From assembly GCA_028283605.1 (NCBI GenBank), contig JAPWKH010000013.1, forward strand, positions 1 to 64,000: a stretch of 64,000 nt of DNA. The letters run 5' to 3'. The position numbers and the translations under genes are program-made. Positions 41,330 through 51,501 of the stretch are shown piece by piece; position 1 is the first letter of the stretch; every line of letters starts with the position of its first letter. A model generated the notes under the pieces. That model saw nothing but the letters and a program-made list of their open reading frames with translations. It ran no database searches and had not been told where the DNA came from. This DNA is from Arachidicoccus sp. Its GTDB lineage: Bacteria; Bacteroidota; Bacteroidia; Chitinophagales; Chitinophagaceae.

Positions 41330-42478
41330 ATGATTACAGGTTTCGGAAAATCTTTCTTAATTGCTCTCTGTTTATTTGCTTTTACAAATGTAAGTTATTG
41401 CCAACGCCACAACTTGCCTGATTGGGCTTTCGGCGGATTTGTTAGACCTAAGAATGTGAACCCTATCATCAGTCCAGTAGAAGATGCCAAATTTATAGAT
41501 CCGATGTCGGGAACAATGATTGCCTGGGAAGCAAATTATACATTTAATCCTGCCGCTGCGATAAAAAATGGGAAAGTGATTGTTTTATACAGGTCGGAAG
41601 ATAAAACGGGTACAGTAATAGGAACAAGGACATCCCGTATCGGATACGCGGCCAGCGAAGACGGATTGCATTTTTTGAGGGATAAAATTCCTGTCCTCTA
41701 TCCGGAAGATGACAGCCAAAAAGAATATGAATGGCCGGGCGGTTGCGAAGACCCGAGAGTAGCTGTTACAGAAGATGGATTGTACGTGATGTTTTATACA
41801 CAATGGAATCATCACGTGCCGAGATTGGGTGTAGCTACTTCCAGGGACTTGAAAAACTGGAAAAAACACGGTCCTATTTTCCGGAAATCTTTAAACGGCA
41901 AATTTGCCGATATGGCCACGAAATCAGCTTCAATAGTTACAAAGATTAAAGATGACAAACAAATTATTACTAAAGTAAATGGGCATTATTGGATGTATTG
42001 GGGTGAAGAACATGTATATGCAGCCATTTCCGACAATCTTATAGATTGGACACCTATCATAGAAAATGACGGCTCTCTTAAACAATTGATATCTCCACGC
42101 AAAGGATACTTCGACAGTAATTTAACCGAATGTGGCCCACCTGCAATTATTACAGACAAAGGAATTTTGTTGCTATACAACGGTAAAAATGATGCAGGTA
42201 ATAACGGCGACAAGAGATTTGCAGCCAAAGCTTATTGTGCCGGACAAGTTTTATTTAATCAAAAAGACCCTACGAAGGCAATTGCAAGACTTGATGCTCC
42301 TTTTTTACGCCCTATGGAGCCTTTTGAGAAAAGCGGTCAATATATTGACGGGACAGTATTTATTGAAGGAATGGCTTATTTCAAAAAGAAGTGGTATTTG
42401 TATTATGGTTGCGCAGATTCCCGCGTGGGCGTTGCTGTATATGATCCAAATAATCCATCAGATCCCGATCCATTATAA
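41330..42478 (+). CDS. Glycoside hydrolase family 130-like protein (beta-mannoside phosphorylase/hydrolase)
   Basis: 382 residues from the ATG that opens a signal peptide (MITGFGKSFLIALCLFAFTNVSYC). The five-bladed propeller repeats are evident: NPAAAIKNGKVIVLYRSEDKTG, GCEDPRVAVTEDGLYVMFYTQW, WMYWGEEHVYAAISDNLIDWTPI, ECGPPAIITDKGILLLYNGK and KKKWYLYYGCADSRVGVAVYD. GH130 acts on beta-1,2- or beta-1,4-mannosides by phosphorolysis or hydrolysis. The signal peptide favours an extracytoplasmic, probably hydrolytic, member. First gene of the polysaccharide locus, so the substrate is probably a mannose-containing glycan. Confidence 0.9.
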   Translation: MITGFGKSFLIALCLFAFTNVSYCQRHNLPDWAFGGFVRPKNVNPIISPVEDAKFIDPMSGTMIAWEANYTFNPAAAIKNGKVIVLYRSEDKTGTVIGTRTSRIGYAASEDGLHFLRDKIPVLYPEDDSQKEYEWPGGCEDPRVAVTEDGLYVMFYTQWNHHVPRLGVATSRDLKNWKKHGPIFRKSLNGKFADMATKSASIVTKIKDDKQIITKVNGHYWMYWGEEHVYAAISDNLIDWTPIIENDGSLKQLISPRKGYFDSNLTECGPPAIITDKGILLLYNGKNDAGNNGDKRFAAKAYCAGQVLFNQKDPTKAIARLDAPFLRPMEPFEKSGQYIDGTVFIEGMAYFKKKWYLYYGCADSRVGVAVYDPNNPSDPDPL

Positions 42479-42534
42479 TTTTTGCAAAATTGCAAAACCG
42501 GTTTTTTTATTTTAAATTTTTTACACTTTATTAT

Positions 42535-45500
42535 ATGAACATTTTTAAATTATCATTCTCCGGAAGGCAAGTAATACGTATTAACATTGGCGGCAGGCTG
42601 TTTATTTTAATGATCAGTCTGATATTTACTACGATATGTACATCTTCTTTAGCGCAAAACACATTCGAAATTTCAGGCTTAGTACAGGCAACAACGGGTG
42701 AAATGTTGTCTTCTGTAACAGTTCTCGTAAAGCACAGCAGCATTCATACGCTGTCTGAAACGAACGGATCTTTTAAATTAAATGTTCCATCAAATACAGA
42801 TACATTGGTTTTTTCATATGTCGGATATGAAACAGAAGAAGTGCCCGTAAATCATCTTTCTTTTTTATCCGTTCAGTTAAAAAAAATAGACACATCTTTA
42901 AATGACGTGATTGTTGTTGGGTATGGCACACAGAAAAAAAGCGATCTAACAGGTTCCATCGTATCACTTTCGGGTAAGGATTTGGCGAATAATGCGGTTT
43001 CAAATGTTTCCGAATTAATTCAAGGTAAGGCAGCCGGAGTATATGTAAGCTCAGGCTCAGGACAGCCGGGACAAACTTCGGTAGTCAGGATCCGGGGTTT
43101 CGGGACAGTTAACAGCAACGATCCGATATATGTGGTAGATGGGCAAATATTTGATAATATAAACAGCCTTAATCCTAATGATATTGCAAATATTGAAGTA
43201 TTAAAGGATGCTTCTGCTACGGCAATTTACGGCTCAAGGGGTTCCAATGGCGTTATTCTTATTACAACCAAAAAGGGATTATCAGGGCAAACAATCACTT
43301 CTCTTGATGCGTATGTCGGGCAAAAATCAAATGTGAAAGGCTATGACATGGCAAACAGTGACCAGTTTTATAATTTTATGAAAGACGCTTATGAAAATGC
43401 AGGCCAGACAATAGATCCTAAGTTTACTGCACAATACCAAAAAGGATATAACACCGATTGGTGGAAAGCCGTATCTCAGAAAGGATTCGACCAAAATTAT
43501 AATGTAAGTGTAAGAAGCGGCGGCAAGAAATCCAGAACTTATTATAGCTTGGGATATTATAATGATAATGGGGCGATTATCACAACGATGTACAAAAGAA
43601 TATCATTGAAAATCAATAACGAGTATGATATTTCTTCTCGTATTACGGTAGGGGAACATCTTGGAATATCCAAAGATCAATATACCGATGATGGCAATCT
43701 CCCAAACTTTTCTCAGATTTTAAATGCAGACCCATTCACACCGGTTATCAATCCACTAGTAGATAAATCTGATGCGAATTATCAATATGATAAGTATGCC
43801 CCAACGGAATGGAGTTTTAACCCCAACCCAGTTGCGATGTTGCGTGTGGACAGTCGGATTAATAAAAGCCTGAATGTGCTGGGAAATGTTTATGGCACAG
43901 TAAAAATAATTGATGGGCTTACATATTTTGTGCAATATAATTTTGAAAATAACAGAACTACTTTCAAATTGTTCCAGCCGGAATATCATTCCGTATTCAG
44001 TGATGACAATTTAGCCAACCAAGATGGGAAATTCCGTGATCAGACACAATTGACTAATAACAGCGGGGAAGTAAATAATTACATAATCGAGCAAAGGGTA
44101 AATTATAAAAAAAGCATTGGCAAACACTACTTAGATGCAATGGTTGCCATGACTTATGAAGATGATGAATCAGAAGGGATCAATGCTTTTAAGACAAATG
44201 CACCGGGAAATGATGAAGCATTCCAAGTGTTGGATGCCGCGACTTTAAATGATCTCGTGTCCGGCGGTAAAACAGAAAACTCTATTTTATCCTATTTAGG
44301 GCGTATCAATTATTCTTATGATAACAGGTATTTGGCAACTGTTAATTTCAGGGCTGACGGTTCTTCCATCTTTGCAAACGGTAACAAATGGGGATATTTT
44401 CCTTCCTTTTCTCTTGGTTGGCGAATTAATAATGAAAGCTTTTTCAAAAACAGTAATCTAGACAAATTTATATCAGACCTGAAATTACGCGCAGGCTGGG
44501 GACAAACGGGAAATCAGAATATAAGTAAATCTGCAGCATTGAACTTGATTGGCACGACAACGGAAAAACAATATTATTTTGGAAGCGGGTATTTACAAGG
44601 ATATTATCCTACGAATGTTGGAAATCCGGATATTAAATGGGAAACAAGCCAACAGACAAATATTGGGTTGGATGCAGGTTTCTTTGAACAGAAATTAACG
44701 CTTAGCGCCGACTATTATATTAAGAAAACAAAAGGTATGCTACTTCAGGTGCCTATGCCTGCCATTGCATCCTATGTTACAGTACCATATACAAATGCCG
44801 GTAATGTGCGCAATACAGGTTTTGAGGCCACTGTGGGATATAAAAACAATGTAGGCAACTTTAATTATAATATAGGTGCCAATATTTCAACATATAAAAC
44901 TACTGTAACTTCTTTAGGAAATGGCAATGCTCCTTTATACGGATCGGCAAGTAAAACCGAAGTCGGTGGGCCTATGGGAAGATTTTTCGGATATGAATAT
45001 TTAGGAATATTCCAAAATCAGCAGGAAATAGATAATTATAAAGGAGCCAATGGTCAACTTATACAGCCGAACGCTCAGCCCGGCGACTTCAAATTTGCAG
45101 ATGTAAATAATGACGGTTCATTAACGGATGCCGACAGGAAATTTATCGGAAATCCAAATCCTAAACTGGTTTACGGTTTTAACTTGGGAGCCAATTACAA
45201 AGGTTTTGATATAGTTGCTTATTTTCAGGGGGTACTGGGAAATGATATATATAACAGCGTAAAACTTATGGCTCCTCCGGGATATCAAAACACTTTAGCT
45301 GCGGCATATACGGATGCATGGAAACAAGAAGGAGATCATGCAAGTTATCCTCGAATTTCTTTGACAAATGCAAATGATAATTTCAGGGCATCTTCCTGGT
45401 ATGTTGAAAGCGGGTCCTATTTAAGGTTGCAAAATCTTCAAATAGGCTATTCATTGCCTACATCAATCATTAAAAAATCTCATGCTTTATCAAGTTGCAG

Positions 45501-45654
45501 AATATACATAGGCGGACAGAATATACTGACGGTTACAAAATATTCAGGACCGGATCCGGACATTGGAGTATCAAGTCCTTTGAACATTGGATACGATCCG
45601 GTAAGATACCCCTCTGGAAGAACATTTACAGTGGGGCTGAATGCACAGTTTTAA
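42535..45654 (+). CDS. SusC/RagA family TonB-linked outer membrane protein (no STN domain)
   Basis: 1,039 residues from the ATG of MNIFKLSFSGRQVI. An earlier in-frame start at 42490 is less likely. Signal peptide (LFILMISLIFTTICTSSLAQ), carboxypeptidase-regulatory-like domain (ISGLVQATTGEMLSSVTVLVKH, FSYVGYETEEV), plug (VGYGTQKKSDLTGSIVSL, NDIANIEVLKDASATAIYGSRGSNGVILITTKKG) and a barrel ending GRTFTVGLNAQF. The lack of an STN domain fits control by the LacI-type regulator at the end of the locus rather than by FecR. Confidence 0.96.
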   Translation: MNIFKLSFSGRQVIRINIGGRLFILMISLIFTTICTSSLAQNTFEISGLVQATTGEMLSSVTVLVKHSSIHTLSETNGSFKLNVPSNTDTLVFSYVGYETEEVPVNHLSFLSVQLKKIDTSLNDVIVVGYGTQKKSDLTGSIVSLSGKDLANNAVSNVSELIQGKAAGVYVSSGSGQPGQTSVVRIRGFGTVNSNDPIYVVDGQIFDNINSLNPNDIANIEVLKDASATAIYGSRGSNGVILITTKKGLSGQTITSLDAYVGQKSNVKGYDMANSDQFYNFMKDAYENAGQTIDPKFTAQYQKGYNTDWWKAVSQKGFDQNYNVSVRSGGKKSRTYYSLGYYNDNGAIITTMYKRISLKINNEYDISSRITVGEHLGISKDQYTDDGNLPNFSQILNADPFTPVINPLVDKSDANYQYDKYAPTEWSFNPNPVAMLRVDSRINKSLNVLGNVYGTVKIIDGLTYFVQYNFENNRTTFKLFQPEYHSVFSDDNLANQDGKFRDQTQLTNNSGEVNNYIIEQRVNYKKSIGKHYLDAMVAMTYEDDESEGINAFKTNAPGNDEAFQVLDAATLNDLVSGGKTENSILSYLGRINYSYDNRYLATVNFRADGSSIFANGNKWGYFPSFSLGWRINNESFFKNSNLDKFISDLKLRAGWGQTGNQNISKSAALNLIGTTTEKQYYFGSGYLQGYYPTNVGNPDIKWETSQQTNIGLDAGFFEQKLTLSADYYIKKTKGMLLQVPMPAIASYVTVPYTNAGNVRNTGFEATVGYKNNVGNFNYNIGANISTYKTTVTSLGNGNAPLYGSASKTEVGGPMGRFFGYEYLGIFQNQQEIDNYKGANGQLIQPNAQPGDFKFADVNNDGSLTDADRKFIGNPNPKLVYGFNLGANYKGFDIVAYFQGVLGNDIYNSVKLMAPPGYQNTLAAAYTDAWKQEGDHASYPRISLTNANDNFRASSWYVESGSYLRLQNLQIGYSLPTSIIKKSHALSSCRIYIGGQNILTVTKYSGPDPDIGVSSPLNIGYDPVRYPSGRTFTVGLNAQF

Positions 45655-45671
45655 ATAAAAAATTAGAGAAG

Positions 45672-47237
45672 ATGAAAACATTATCATATTATATTTTCGG
45701 AGTACTTGTAGCAATTCTTTTTATTGGTATCGGGTGTTCAAAAAATTCAATAGATAAACCGATATACGGAACACAGTCCAATGAAACATTTTATAAGACC
45801 GATGGGGATATTGAATCGGCTTTAACGTCCGCCTACTTACAATTAAGAATAACATGGACTGAATACAGTTTGTATAAACATTTTCTGGGTGATATCACCA
45901 CCGATGATGCATGGAAAGGAGGTGCAAATGATGCCGACAATTCAGATTTAATGAATTTGACCACATTCACGGTATATCCGACTAATTCCGTGGTGAATAC
46001 ATTTTGGACCATTTTGTATGATTTGGTAAACAGAGCCAATGACGTTATTTACTACGGTCCTAATGCTACTGGAGATACTGTGCTGATAAGACGATATATC
46101 AACGAAGCTAAGCTCCTTAGGGCCTTCGGCTACTACAATCTTGCAACATTGTATGGCGGCGTGCCGTTGGTATTGCATCCGCTAAATTCTTCAGAAGCTG
46201 TCAATACTCCTCGCTCTTCTGCAGAGGATGTATTCAAGCAAATTGTTACCGATTTGAATGATGCAGCATCCCTTCCGACCAAAAATGAGTATGCAGATGC
46301 TGATAAATATAGAGTATCAAGTGGCTTTGCTTATGCATTGTTGGGAAAAACATATATGTTTCAAGGAGATTATTCCAATGCAGCAAAGGCATTGCAGCAG
46401 GTTGTAGAATCGGGCGTATATGATTTACTACCTGAGTACGGAGATAACTGGAATATAGATAATTCGAAAGAATCGGTGTTTGAAATTCCCGCAATTATGA
46501 CCTCCAATAAGACGCTTTCATTAGGAAGCAATGTCCCCCATTATTTCACTACTCGTAATACAACCAATTACCAGGGATATGGGTTTGATGCGCCTACGCA
46601 AGATTTATATAATGAATTTGATGCAGATGACCCTAGGATTACCTATACATTTACAAGAACCGGCGATGAGTATTTGCAGGATGTAGCGGTGCAGGATAAT
46701 TCCGGTTCCCCGGATGGGTATTATAACAGGAAGACCGAAGTGCCTTATTACAAACGAATCGGATATGATCCATGGATGGTATCATATAACAGTAGGGTAA
46801 TAAGATATTCCGATATAATGCTGCTATATGCAGAATCTTTAAATGAAACCGGAAATGCCTCCCAAGCCTTGATTTATCTGAATCAGGTTCGTAAGAGAGC
46901 CAGGGAATCCAATCCGGTCGATCCTGACAGAGAAAAACAGACTTACGTGCCTGGTACAAATACGGCAACAACGCTTCCCGATATTACAACAACCAATCAG
47001 TCCGAGCTTCGTCAAGACATTTGGCACGAACGCCGTTGCGAATTGGCGATGGAAGGATGGCGCAGGGATGATTTGATCCGGCAAAACAGATTTGGAACGG
47101 TAATGAAAGCTTTCGCAACAAAATATAATACTTCAAAAGGAAAAAATTTTACTGACAGTAGAGATAATTTACTACCTATTCCGCAGAATGAGATAGATTA
47201 TACCAATGGAGTAATTACTCAAAATACAGGATACTAA
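45672..47237 (+). CDS. SusD/RagB family nutrient-binding outer membrane lipoprotein
   Basis: 521 residues from the ATG that begins a lipoprotein signal (MKTLSYYIFGVLVAILFIGIGC). An upstream frame overlapping SusC is rejected. SusD motifs: YINEAKLLRAFGYYNLATLYGGVPL, YRVSSGFAYALLGKTYMFQGDYSNAAKAL, RYSDIMLLYAESLNETGNASQALIYLNQVRKRA and RQDIWHERRCELAMEGWRRDDLIRQNR. The gap to SusC is 17 nt. It captures glycan at the cell surface for the partner SusC. Confidence 0.96.
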   Translation: MKTLSYYIFGVLVAILFIGIGCSKNSIDKPIYGTQSNETFYKTDGDIESALTSAYLQLRITWTEYSLYKHFLGDITTDDAWKGGANDADNSDLMNLTTFTVYPTNSVVNTFWTILYDLVNRANDVIYYGPNATGDTVLIRRYINEAKLLRAFGYYNLATLYGGVPLVLHPLNSSEAVNTPRSSAEDVFKQIVTDLNDAASLPTKNEYADADKYRVSSGFAYALLGKTYMFQGDYSNAAKALQQVVESGVYDLLPEYGDNWNIDNSKESVFEIPAIMTSNKTLSLGSNVPHYFTTRNTTNYQGYGFDAPTQDLYNEFDADDPRITYTFTRTGDEYLQDVAVQDNSGSPDGYYNRKTEVPYYKRIGYDPWMVSYNSRVIRYSDIMLLYAESLNETGNASQALIYLNQVRKRARESNPVDPDREKQTYVPGTNTATTLPDITTTNQSELRQDIWHERRCELAMEGWRRDDLIRQNRFGTVMKAFATKYNTSKGKNFTDSRDNLLPIPQNEIDYTNGVITQNTGY

Positions 47238-47247
47238 TTTATCTATA

Positions 47248-48969
47248 ATGTTTTATAAGTTGAAATTTTTTAGAAAAAGATGGATGCTGTTTTTCGTGTT
47301 ATCAACAATGATATGTTGGAACACTTCTGGTCAAAGAATAGTGATCCAGCAGTCTATAAGATTAATTGACTCTATGCCAAATTTTCCACAGGGATTTAAG
47401 ATGAAAGACTGGAAAGACATTGCTGTAAAGCAGGATGCATTATTATATAATTTCAACGCCGAGGGGCGATTTCTCCCGGCTATATGGTGGGACAGCTCAT
47501 ATACCAATTTCCCTGAGCGAGCTTTCGGCTTGCCAAGTTATATCGGTTCTCTGAGAGGGAAAGGATCAGACTATGAATCCTTGCCTGTAATGGGATCAAT
47601 AATTGGCGCTACACTGGCAGGCATAGATAAAAGCAATGTAAACGGAATCGATTTTGTTCGTACGTGCAAACAGTTCTATAATAAAAAGAATGGTGAAGGA
47701 CTGGTATTAAATTCTGTGGACAGGAAAACAGGAAACAGTTTTTGGTATGATATTTTTCCCGGGATCGCATTCGCTATGATTGTAGATAAATATCCGGAAG
47801 AAAAAAAGTTGAAAGAAATTATGCAATGGAATGCTGCAAAATGGATAGAGGCTATTAAAAATTTATCTCAAGACGGGTACTCTGATTTTAATTATACTGC
47901 CTACGATTTTCAAACTCATAAAGGAATATTCAATCGAAAATGGCACGAACCGGATGCTGCAGCAGGTTTGGCATGGATAGAGTTCGCTGCTTGGAAAAGT
48001 TTTGGAGATTCTTCATATTACAAAGCATTTAAGTCTTGCATGGATTTTTTGCAGCTGAGAAAAGCCAAAGAAGGCCCCTATTATGAATTGCTGATGCCTT
48101 ACGGTGCTTACCTATCAGTAAGGTCAAATGCAGAATATGGTACACATTACGATGAATTAAAGATGCTTAACTGGTGTTTTGACGGCAATAATTCTGACAG
48201 GGACGGGTGGGGCGTGATTACCGGGAAATGGAATGGCAGGGGTGTTGACGGGCTGGTAGGCCAGAAAAAATATGAGCAATATGCATTTGCGATGAATACA
48301 TTTTCGCAGGCGGCGGCACTCGTCCCTATTGTTAAATACAACGCTGCTTACGCTCGCACAATTGGAAAATGGGTATTAAACATGGCGAATTCTTGTCGCT
48401 TATTTTATGCCGATGAACATCCTAAAAACAGGCAGAGCAGTTCTTTGTGGCAAGGCGACCCCCAACATGTCATCTGCTACGAAGGTTTACGTAAGGATTT
48501 GGATCATGGTAATAATTTTAAAGTCTTTAAAGGTATTCTATCGGACGAAGGTCCTTATGCAATCGGCGATCAGGTGAAAAACCAAACTGCATTTACCGAT
48601 ATATGTCCTTACGGATCTGCTTGGGTAGGCATATTGGCCGGTATAATCGATACGACAAATGTGAGAGGAATATTGAAACTTAATTGCAATGCCACCGACT
48701 TTTTTTCTGATAATCAATTCCCTTCATTTCTTTTATATAATCCCTATAAAGAGCGTAAAACAGTCGCGATTTCAGTAGGAAAAGAAGATATAAATATATA
48801 TGACAAGGTCACAAAAAGCTTTATAAAGAGAAATGTTCATGGAAATGTTCCTGTTACCCTTCAACGGGATAATGCCGTCTGTCTTGTATTAATTCCGGCA
48901 TCAATGAGGACATATATAAACGGTAATAAATTAAAGGCGGATAATCATGTTATTGATTACCTGTATTAG
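47248..48969 (+). CDS. Secreted protein of unknown function, possible all-helical (alpha/alpha toroid) carbohydrate-active enzyme
   Basis: 573 residues. An N-terminal hydrophobic signal (RWMLFFVLSTMICWNTSGQ) and helical repeats with aromatic and acidic residues (AIWWDSSYTNFPERAFGLPSYIG, KWHEPDAAAGLAWIEFAAWKSFGD, NAEYGTHYDELKMLNWCFDGNN, ANSCRLFYADEHPKNRQSSSLWQGDP) suggest an (alpha/alpha)6 barrel similar to known glycoside hydrolases or lyases, and a C-terminal beta domain. I cannot assign a CAZy family. Its place between SusD and the sugar porter implies a role in the same glycan's breakdown. Confidence 0.6.
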   Translation: MFYKLKFFRKRWMLFFVLSTMICWNTSGQRIVIQQSIRLIDSMPNFPQGFKMKDWKDIAVKQDALLYNFNAEGRFLPAIWWDSSYTNFPERAFGLPSYIGSLRGKGSDYESLPVMGSIIGATLAGIDKSNVNGIDFVRTCKQFYNKKNGEGLVLNSVDRKTGNSFWYDIFPGIAFAMIVDKYPEEKKLKEIMQWNAAKWIEAIKNLSQDGYSDFNYTAYDFQTHKGIFNRKWHEPDAAAGLAWIEFAAWKSFGDSSYYKAFKSCMDFLQLRKAKEGPYYELLMPYGAYLSVRSNAEYGTHYDELKMLNWCFDGNNSDRDGWGVITGKWNGRGVDGLVGQKKYEQYAFAMNTFSQAAALVPIVKYNAAYARTIGKWVLNMANSCRLFYADEHPKNRQSSSLWQGDPQHVICYEGLRKDLDHGNNFKVFKGILSDEGPYAIGDQVKNQTAFTDICPYGSAWVGILAGIIDTTNVRGILKLNCNATDFFSDNQFPSFLLYNPYKERKTVAISVGKEDINIYDKVTKSFIKRNVHGNVPVTLQRDNAVCLVLIPASMRTYINGNKLKADNHVIDYLY

Positions 48970-49049
48970 TGCATAATGAAACCTTCGGATTAAAACGAGT
49001 TTGGCATTGAACATGTAATCCCAATAAAGCATTATACAAAAATAGAATT

Positions 49050-50384
49050 ATGAAAAAATACACCATTTTAATTGCATCCATAGCTGCTCTCGGTGGATTG
49101 TTGTTTGGATTTGACACTGCGGTGATAGCGGGTACATTGCAATATATAAAACCGATCCTGCTATTAAACGATGCGCAATTGGGTTTTGTTGTTGCCGCAA
49201 CCTCTATTGGATGTATTCCGGGCGCTTTGTTTGCAGGCAACCTTTCCGATAAGTACGGAAGAAAAAAAATGATGATTATTACATCTTTACTTTACATAAT
49301 AGCCGCAGTAGGAAGCGGTATTTGCAACTCTTTTTCTGAACTTGTTATTTATAGAATTACCGGCGGCATCGCCATAGGAATGGCTTCGACCTTAGCGCCT
49401 ATTTATATTTCGGAAATAGCGCCATCATACGTAAGAGGCCGTTTGGGAATGCTCCAGCAACTGGCTATCGTTTTAGGTATTTTGATTTCTTATTTATCCA
49501 ACTATCTAATCGTCAATAGCTCTTTTTCATTTTTGAATGAACATAATTATTGGAGGTATATGCTGGGGGCGGCAGCGTTGCCTTCCGTACTTTTTTTCAT
49601 TTTATTATTACTTGTACCCGAAAGTCCTCGCTGGTTAATTGCAAAGGGTAAAATGTTGCCTGCCAAAAAAATATTTGACAGGATATATAATGAAGGGCAA
49701 GCGGACAGACAAATTGTTTTGGTCAGTGCGTCCATAAATTCCGAAACAAAAAAAAATCTGAAAGAAATCTTTTCTCCCAAATACAGAACAATCGTTTTAA
49801 TTGGTATTTTCTTTGCCGCATTTGCACAGCTTACCGGAATAAATATCATTTTCTATTACGCTCCTTTAATATTCGAAAAAACAAAAATGGGAGGTAGTGT
49901 TTTGTTCCAAACAATGTTGACTGGTATAGCAAACCTGGTCTTTACTCTATTAGCCTTCCCCTTGATAGATAAAGTAGGGAGAAAAAAACTTCTCTTGTAC
50001 GGCTCGTTTATAATGGGACTATGCATGGTGATTTTAGGCTGTTTTTTCCTGTTCAATAAATTGGAAAATTATTTTATCCTTGCACTAATTTTTATTTACA
50101 TTGGTGGTTTTGCCTGTTCATGGGGTGCCGTATTATGGGTATATGTCGCTGAAATATTTCCGAACAGCATTCGGGGAAACGCTACCTCTGTTGCAGTTTT
50201 TGGGAATTGGGTATCCAACACTATAGTTACGCTTACTTTTCCGATAATGTTGTCCCACCTTGGAGGTGCTTATACATTTTTTACTTACGGAATCATTAAT
50301 CTTTTATTGATTCTTTTCGTTAAGAAATTTATATTTGAAACAAAAGGTGTTGAATTGGAAAAAATTGAATCTTATTATTCATGA
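49050..50384 (+). CDS. MFS sugar porter (sugar:H+ symporter)
   Basis: 444 residues, 12 transmembrane segments. Signatures of the sugar porter family: GGLLFGFDTAVIAG in TM1, GNLSDKYGRKKMMI, ITGGIAIGMASTLAPIYISEIAPSYVRGRLGM, PESPRWLIAKGK and the C-terminal half LIDKVGRKKLLLYGSF. It imports a monosaccharide or small sugar across the inner membrane, the expected last step after periplasmic breakdown by the locus. Confidence 0.95.
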   Translation: MKKYTILIASIAALGGLLFGFDTAVIAGTLQYIKPILLLNDAQLGFVVAATSIGCIPGALFAGNLSDKYGRKKMMIITSLLYIIAAVGSGICNSFSELVIYRITGGIAIGMASTLAPIYISEIAPSYVRGRLGMLQQLAIVLGILISYLSNYLIVNSSFSFLNEHNYWRYMLGAAALPSVLFFILLLLVPESPRWLIAKGKMLPAKKIFDRIYNEGQADRQIVLVSASINSETKKNLKEIFSPKYRTIVLIGIFFAAFAQLTGINIIFYYAPLIFEKTKMGGSVLFQTMLTGIANLVFTLLAFPLIDKVGRKKLLLYGSFIMGLCMVILGCFFLFNKLENYFILALIFIYIGGFACSWGAVLWVYVAEIFPNSIRGNATSVAVFGNWVSNTIVTLTFPIMLSHLGGAYTFFTYGIINLLLILFVKKFIFETKGVELEKIESYYS

Positions 50385-50436
50385 AATTGATATATGAAGT
50401 TGCTATTATTGTCTACGATTGACTTAATTATTTCCT

Positions 50437-51486
50437 ATGGCAAAAAAAATCTCTATTAAAGATATTGCAAATGAACTCAAGGTAGCGAAATCTACCGTTT
50501 CTTTTGTACTGAATGGCAAGGCTAGGGAAAAAAGAATAAGTGGTGAATTAGCCGAGAGAATTTTAAGATTTATTAAAGAAAAGGGGTATGAGCCGAATCA
50601 GATTGCCAGAAGTTTAAGTACCGGTAAAACAAAAATGATTTGTTTGATGGTGGAAAAAATATCTGATTATTTTTTTTCTCATATTGCATTCCTGTTGGAA
50701 GAATTGGCTTATAAAAATGGCTATAAAATTATATTTTGCAGTACGGAAAATGATACTGAAAAAGCCAAAGAACTGTTGGGTACCATGCGTAACAGATATG
50801 TGGACGGATATATCATAACACCTTCCCCTGGCATTGAAAAAGAAGTACAGGAACTTATTCAGGATAACATTCCTGTAGTGCTTTTTGACAGATATTTTCC
50901 AGATATCCAGACTGATTATGTCATTCTTGACAATTACAGAGGCACTTATGCTGCGGTTCATTATCTGGCAAAAGAAAAAATTGAGAAAATCGGTTTTATA
51001 ACTTTAAAGTCAATACAAACGCAAATGAAGGAACGCTTACAAGGCTATTTGAATGCTTTGGAAGAGTTTAAATTGCATCCTGTTTTACTCGAGATACCGT
51101 TTGGCTGCGGTAGCAGCGAAATGACCGCAATTATTCGAAATTTTCTGATAGATAACAATAAATTAGATGCGCTTGTTTTTGCTACAAACTATTTAACATT
51201 GAGCGGCATAAAGGCTTTAAGCGAATTAAAAATACGTTTTCCAGAAGATATACTTATCATTGCTTTTGATGATCATGAAATTTTTGAATTATATAACCCA
51301 ACGATCAGTGCTGTTGCACAACCTATGGAGAAATTAGCAAACCAATTGTTCAGTATACTATATGAAAAACTCAAACACAAAGAAAGCAGTTCTGGTTTGC
51401 ACCAGATTATTATACCAGCCGAATTGAAATTACGTGCATCATCCATTAAATTCCCCTTCAAACAAACTGTCGAAACAGGTATTTGA
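50437..51486 (+). CDS. LacI family transcriptional regulator
   Basis: 349 residues. N-terminal helix-turn-helix and hinge (ISIKDIANELKVAKSTVSFVLNGKAREKRIS to YEPNQIARSLSTGKTKMI) followed by a periplasmic-binding-protein-like sugar domain (RYVDGYIITPSPGIEKEVQELIQDNIPVVLFDRYFP). It likely represses or activates the preceding glycan genes in response to a sugar. The stop is only 15 nt from the distal end of the CRISPR array, with no terminator between them. Confidence 0.94.
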   Translation: MAKKISIKDIANELKVAKSTVSFVLNGKAREKRISGELAERILRFIKEKGYEPNQIARSLSTGKTKMICLMVEKISDYFFSHIAFLLEELAYKNGYKIIFCSTENDTEKAKELLGTMRNRYVDGYIITPSPGIEKEVQELIQDNIPVVLFDRYFPDIQTDYVILDNYRGTYAAVHYLAKEKIEKIGFITLKSIQTQMKERLQGYLNALEEFKLHPVLLEIPFGCGSSEMTAIIRNFLIDNNKLDALVFATNYLTLSGIKALSELKIRFPEDILIIAFDDHEIFELYNPTISAVAQPMEKLANQLFSILYEKLKHKESSSGLHQIIIPAELKLRASSIKFPFKQTVETGI

Positions 51487-51501
51487 GTGTAGGCCAATGA
51501 A

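Noticed and set aside
51487-51501. Leader at the lacI side of the array
   Set aside because: Only 15 nt are available, and the repeat orientation (handle ATTGAAAT on the minus strand) and the cas2 position place the leader on the other side.
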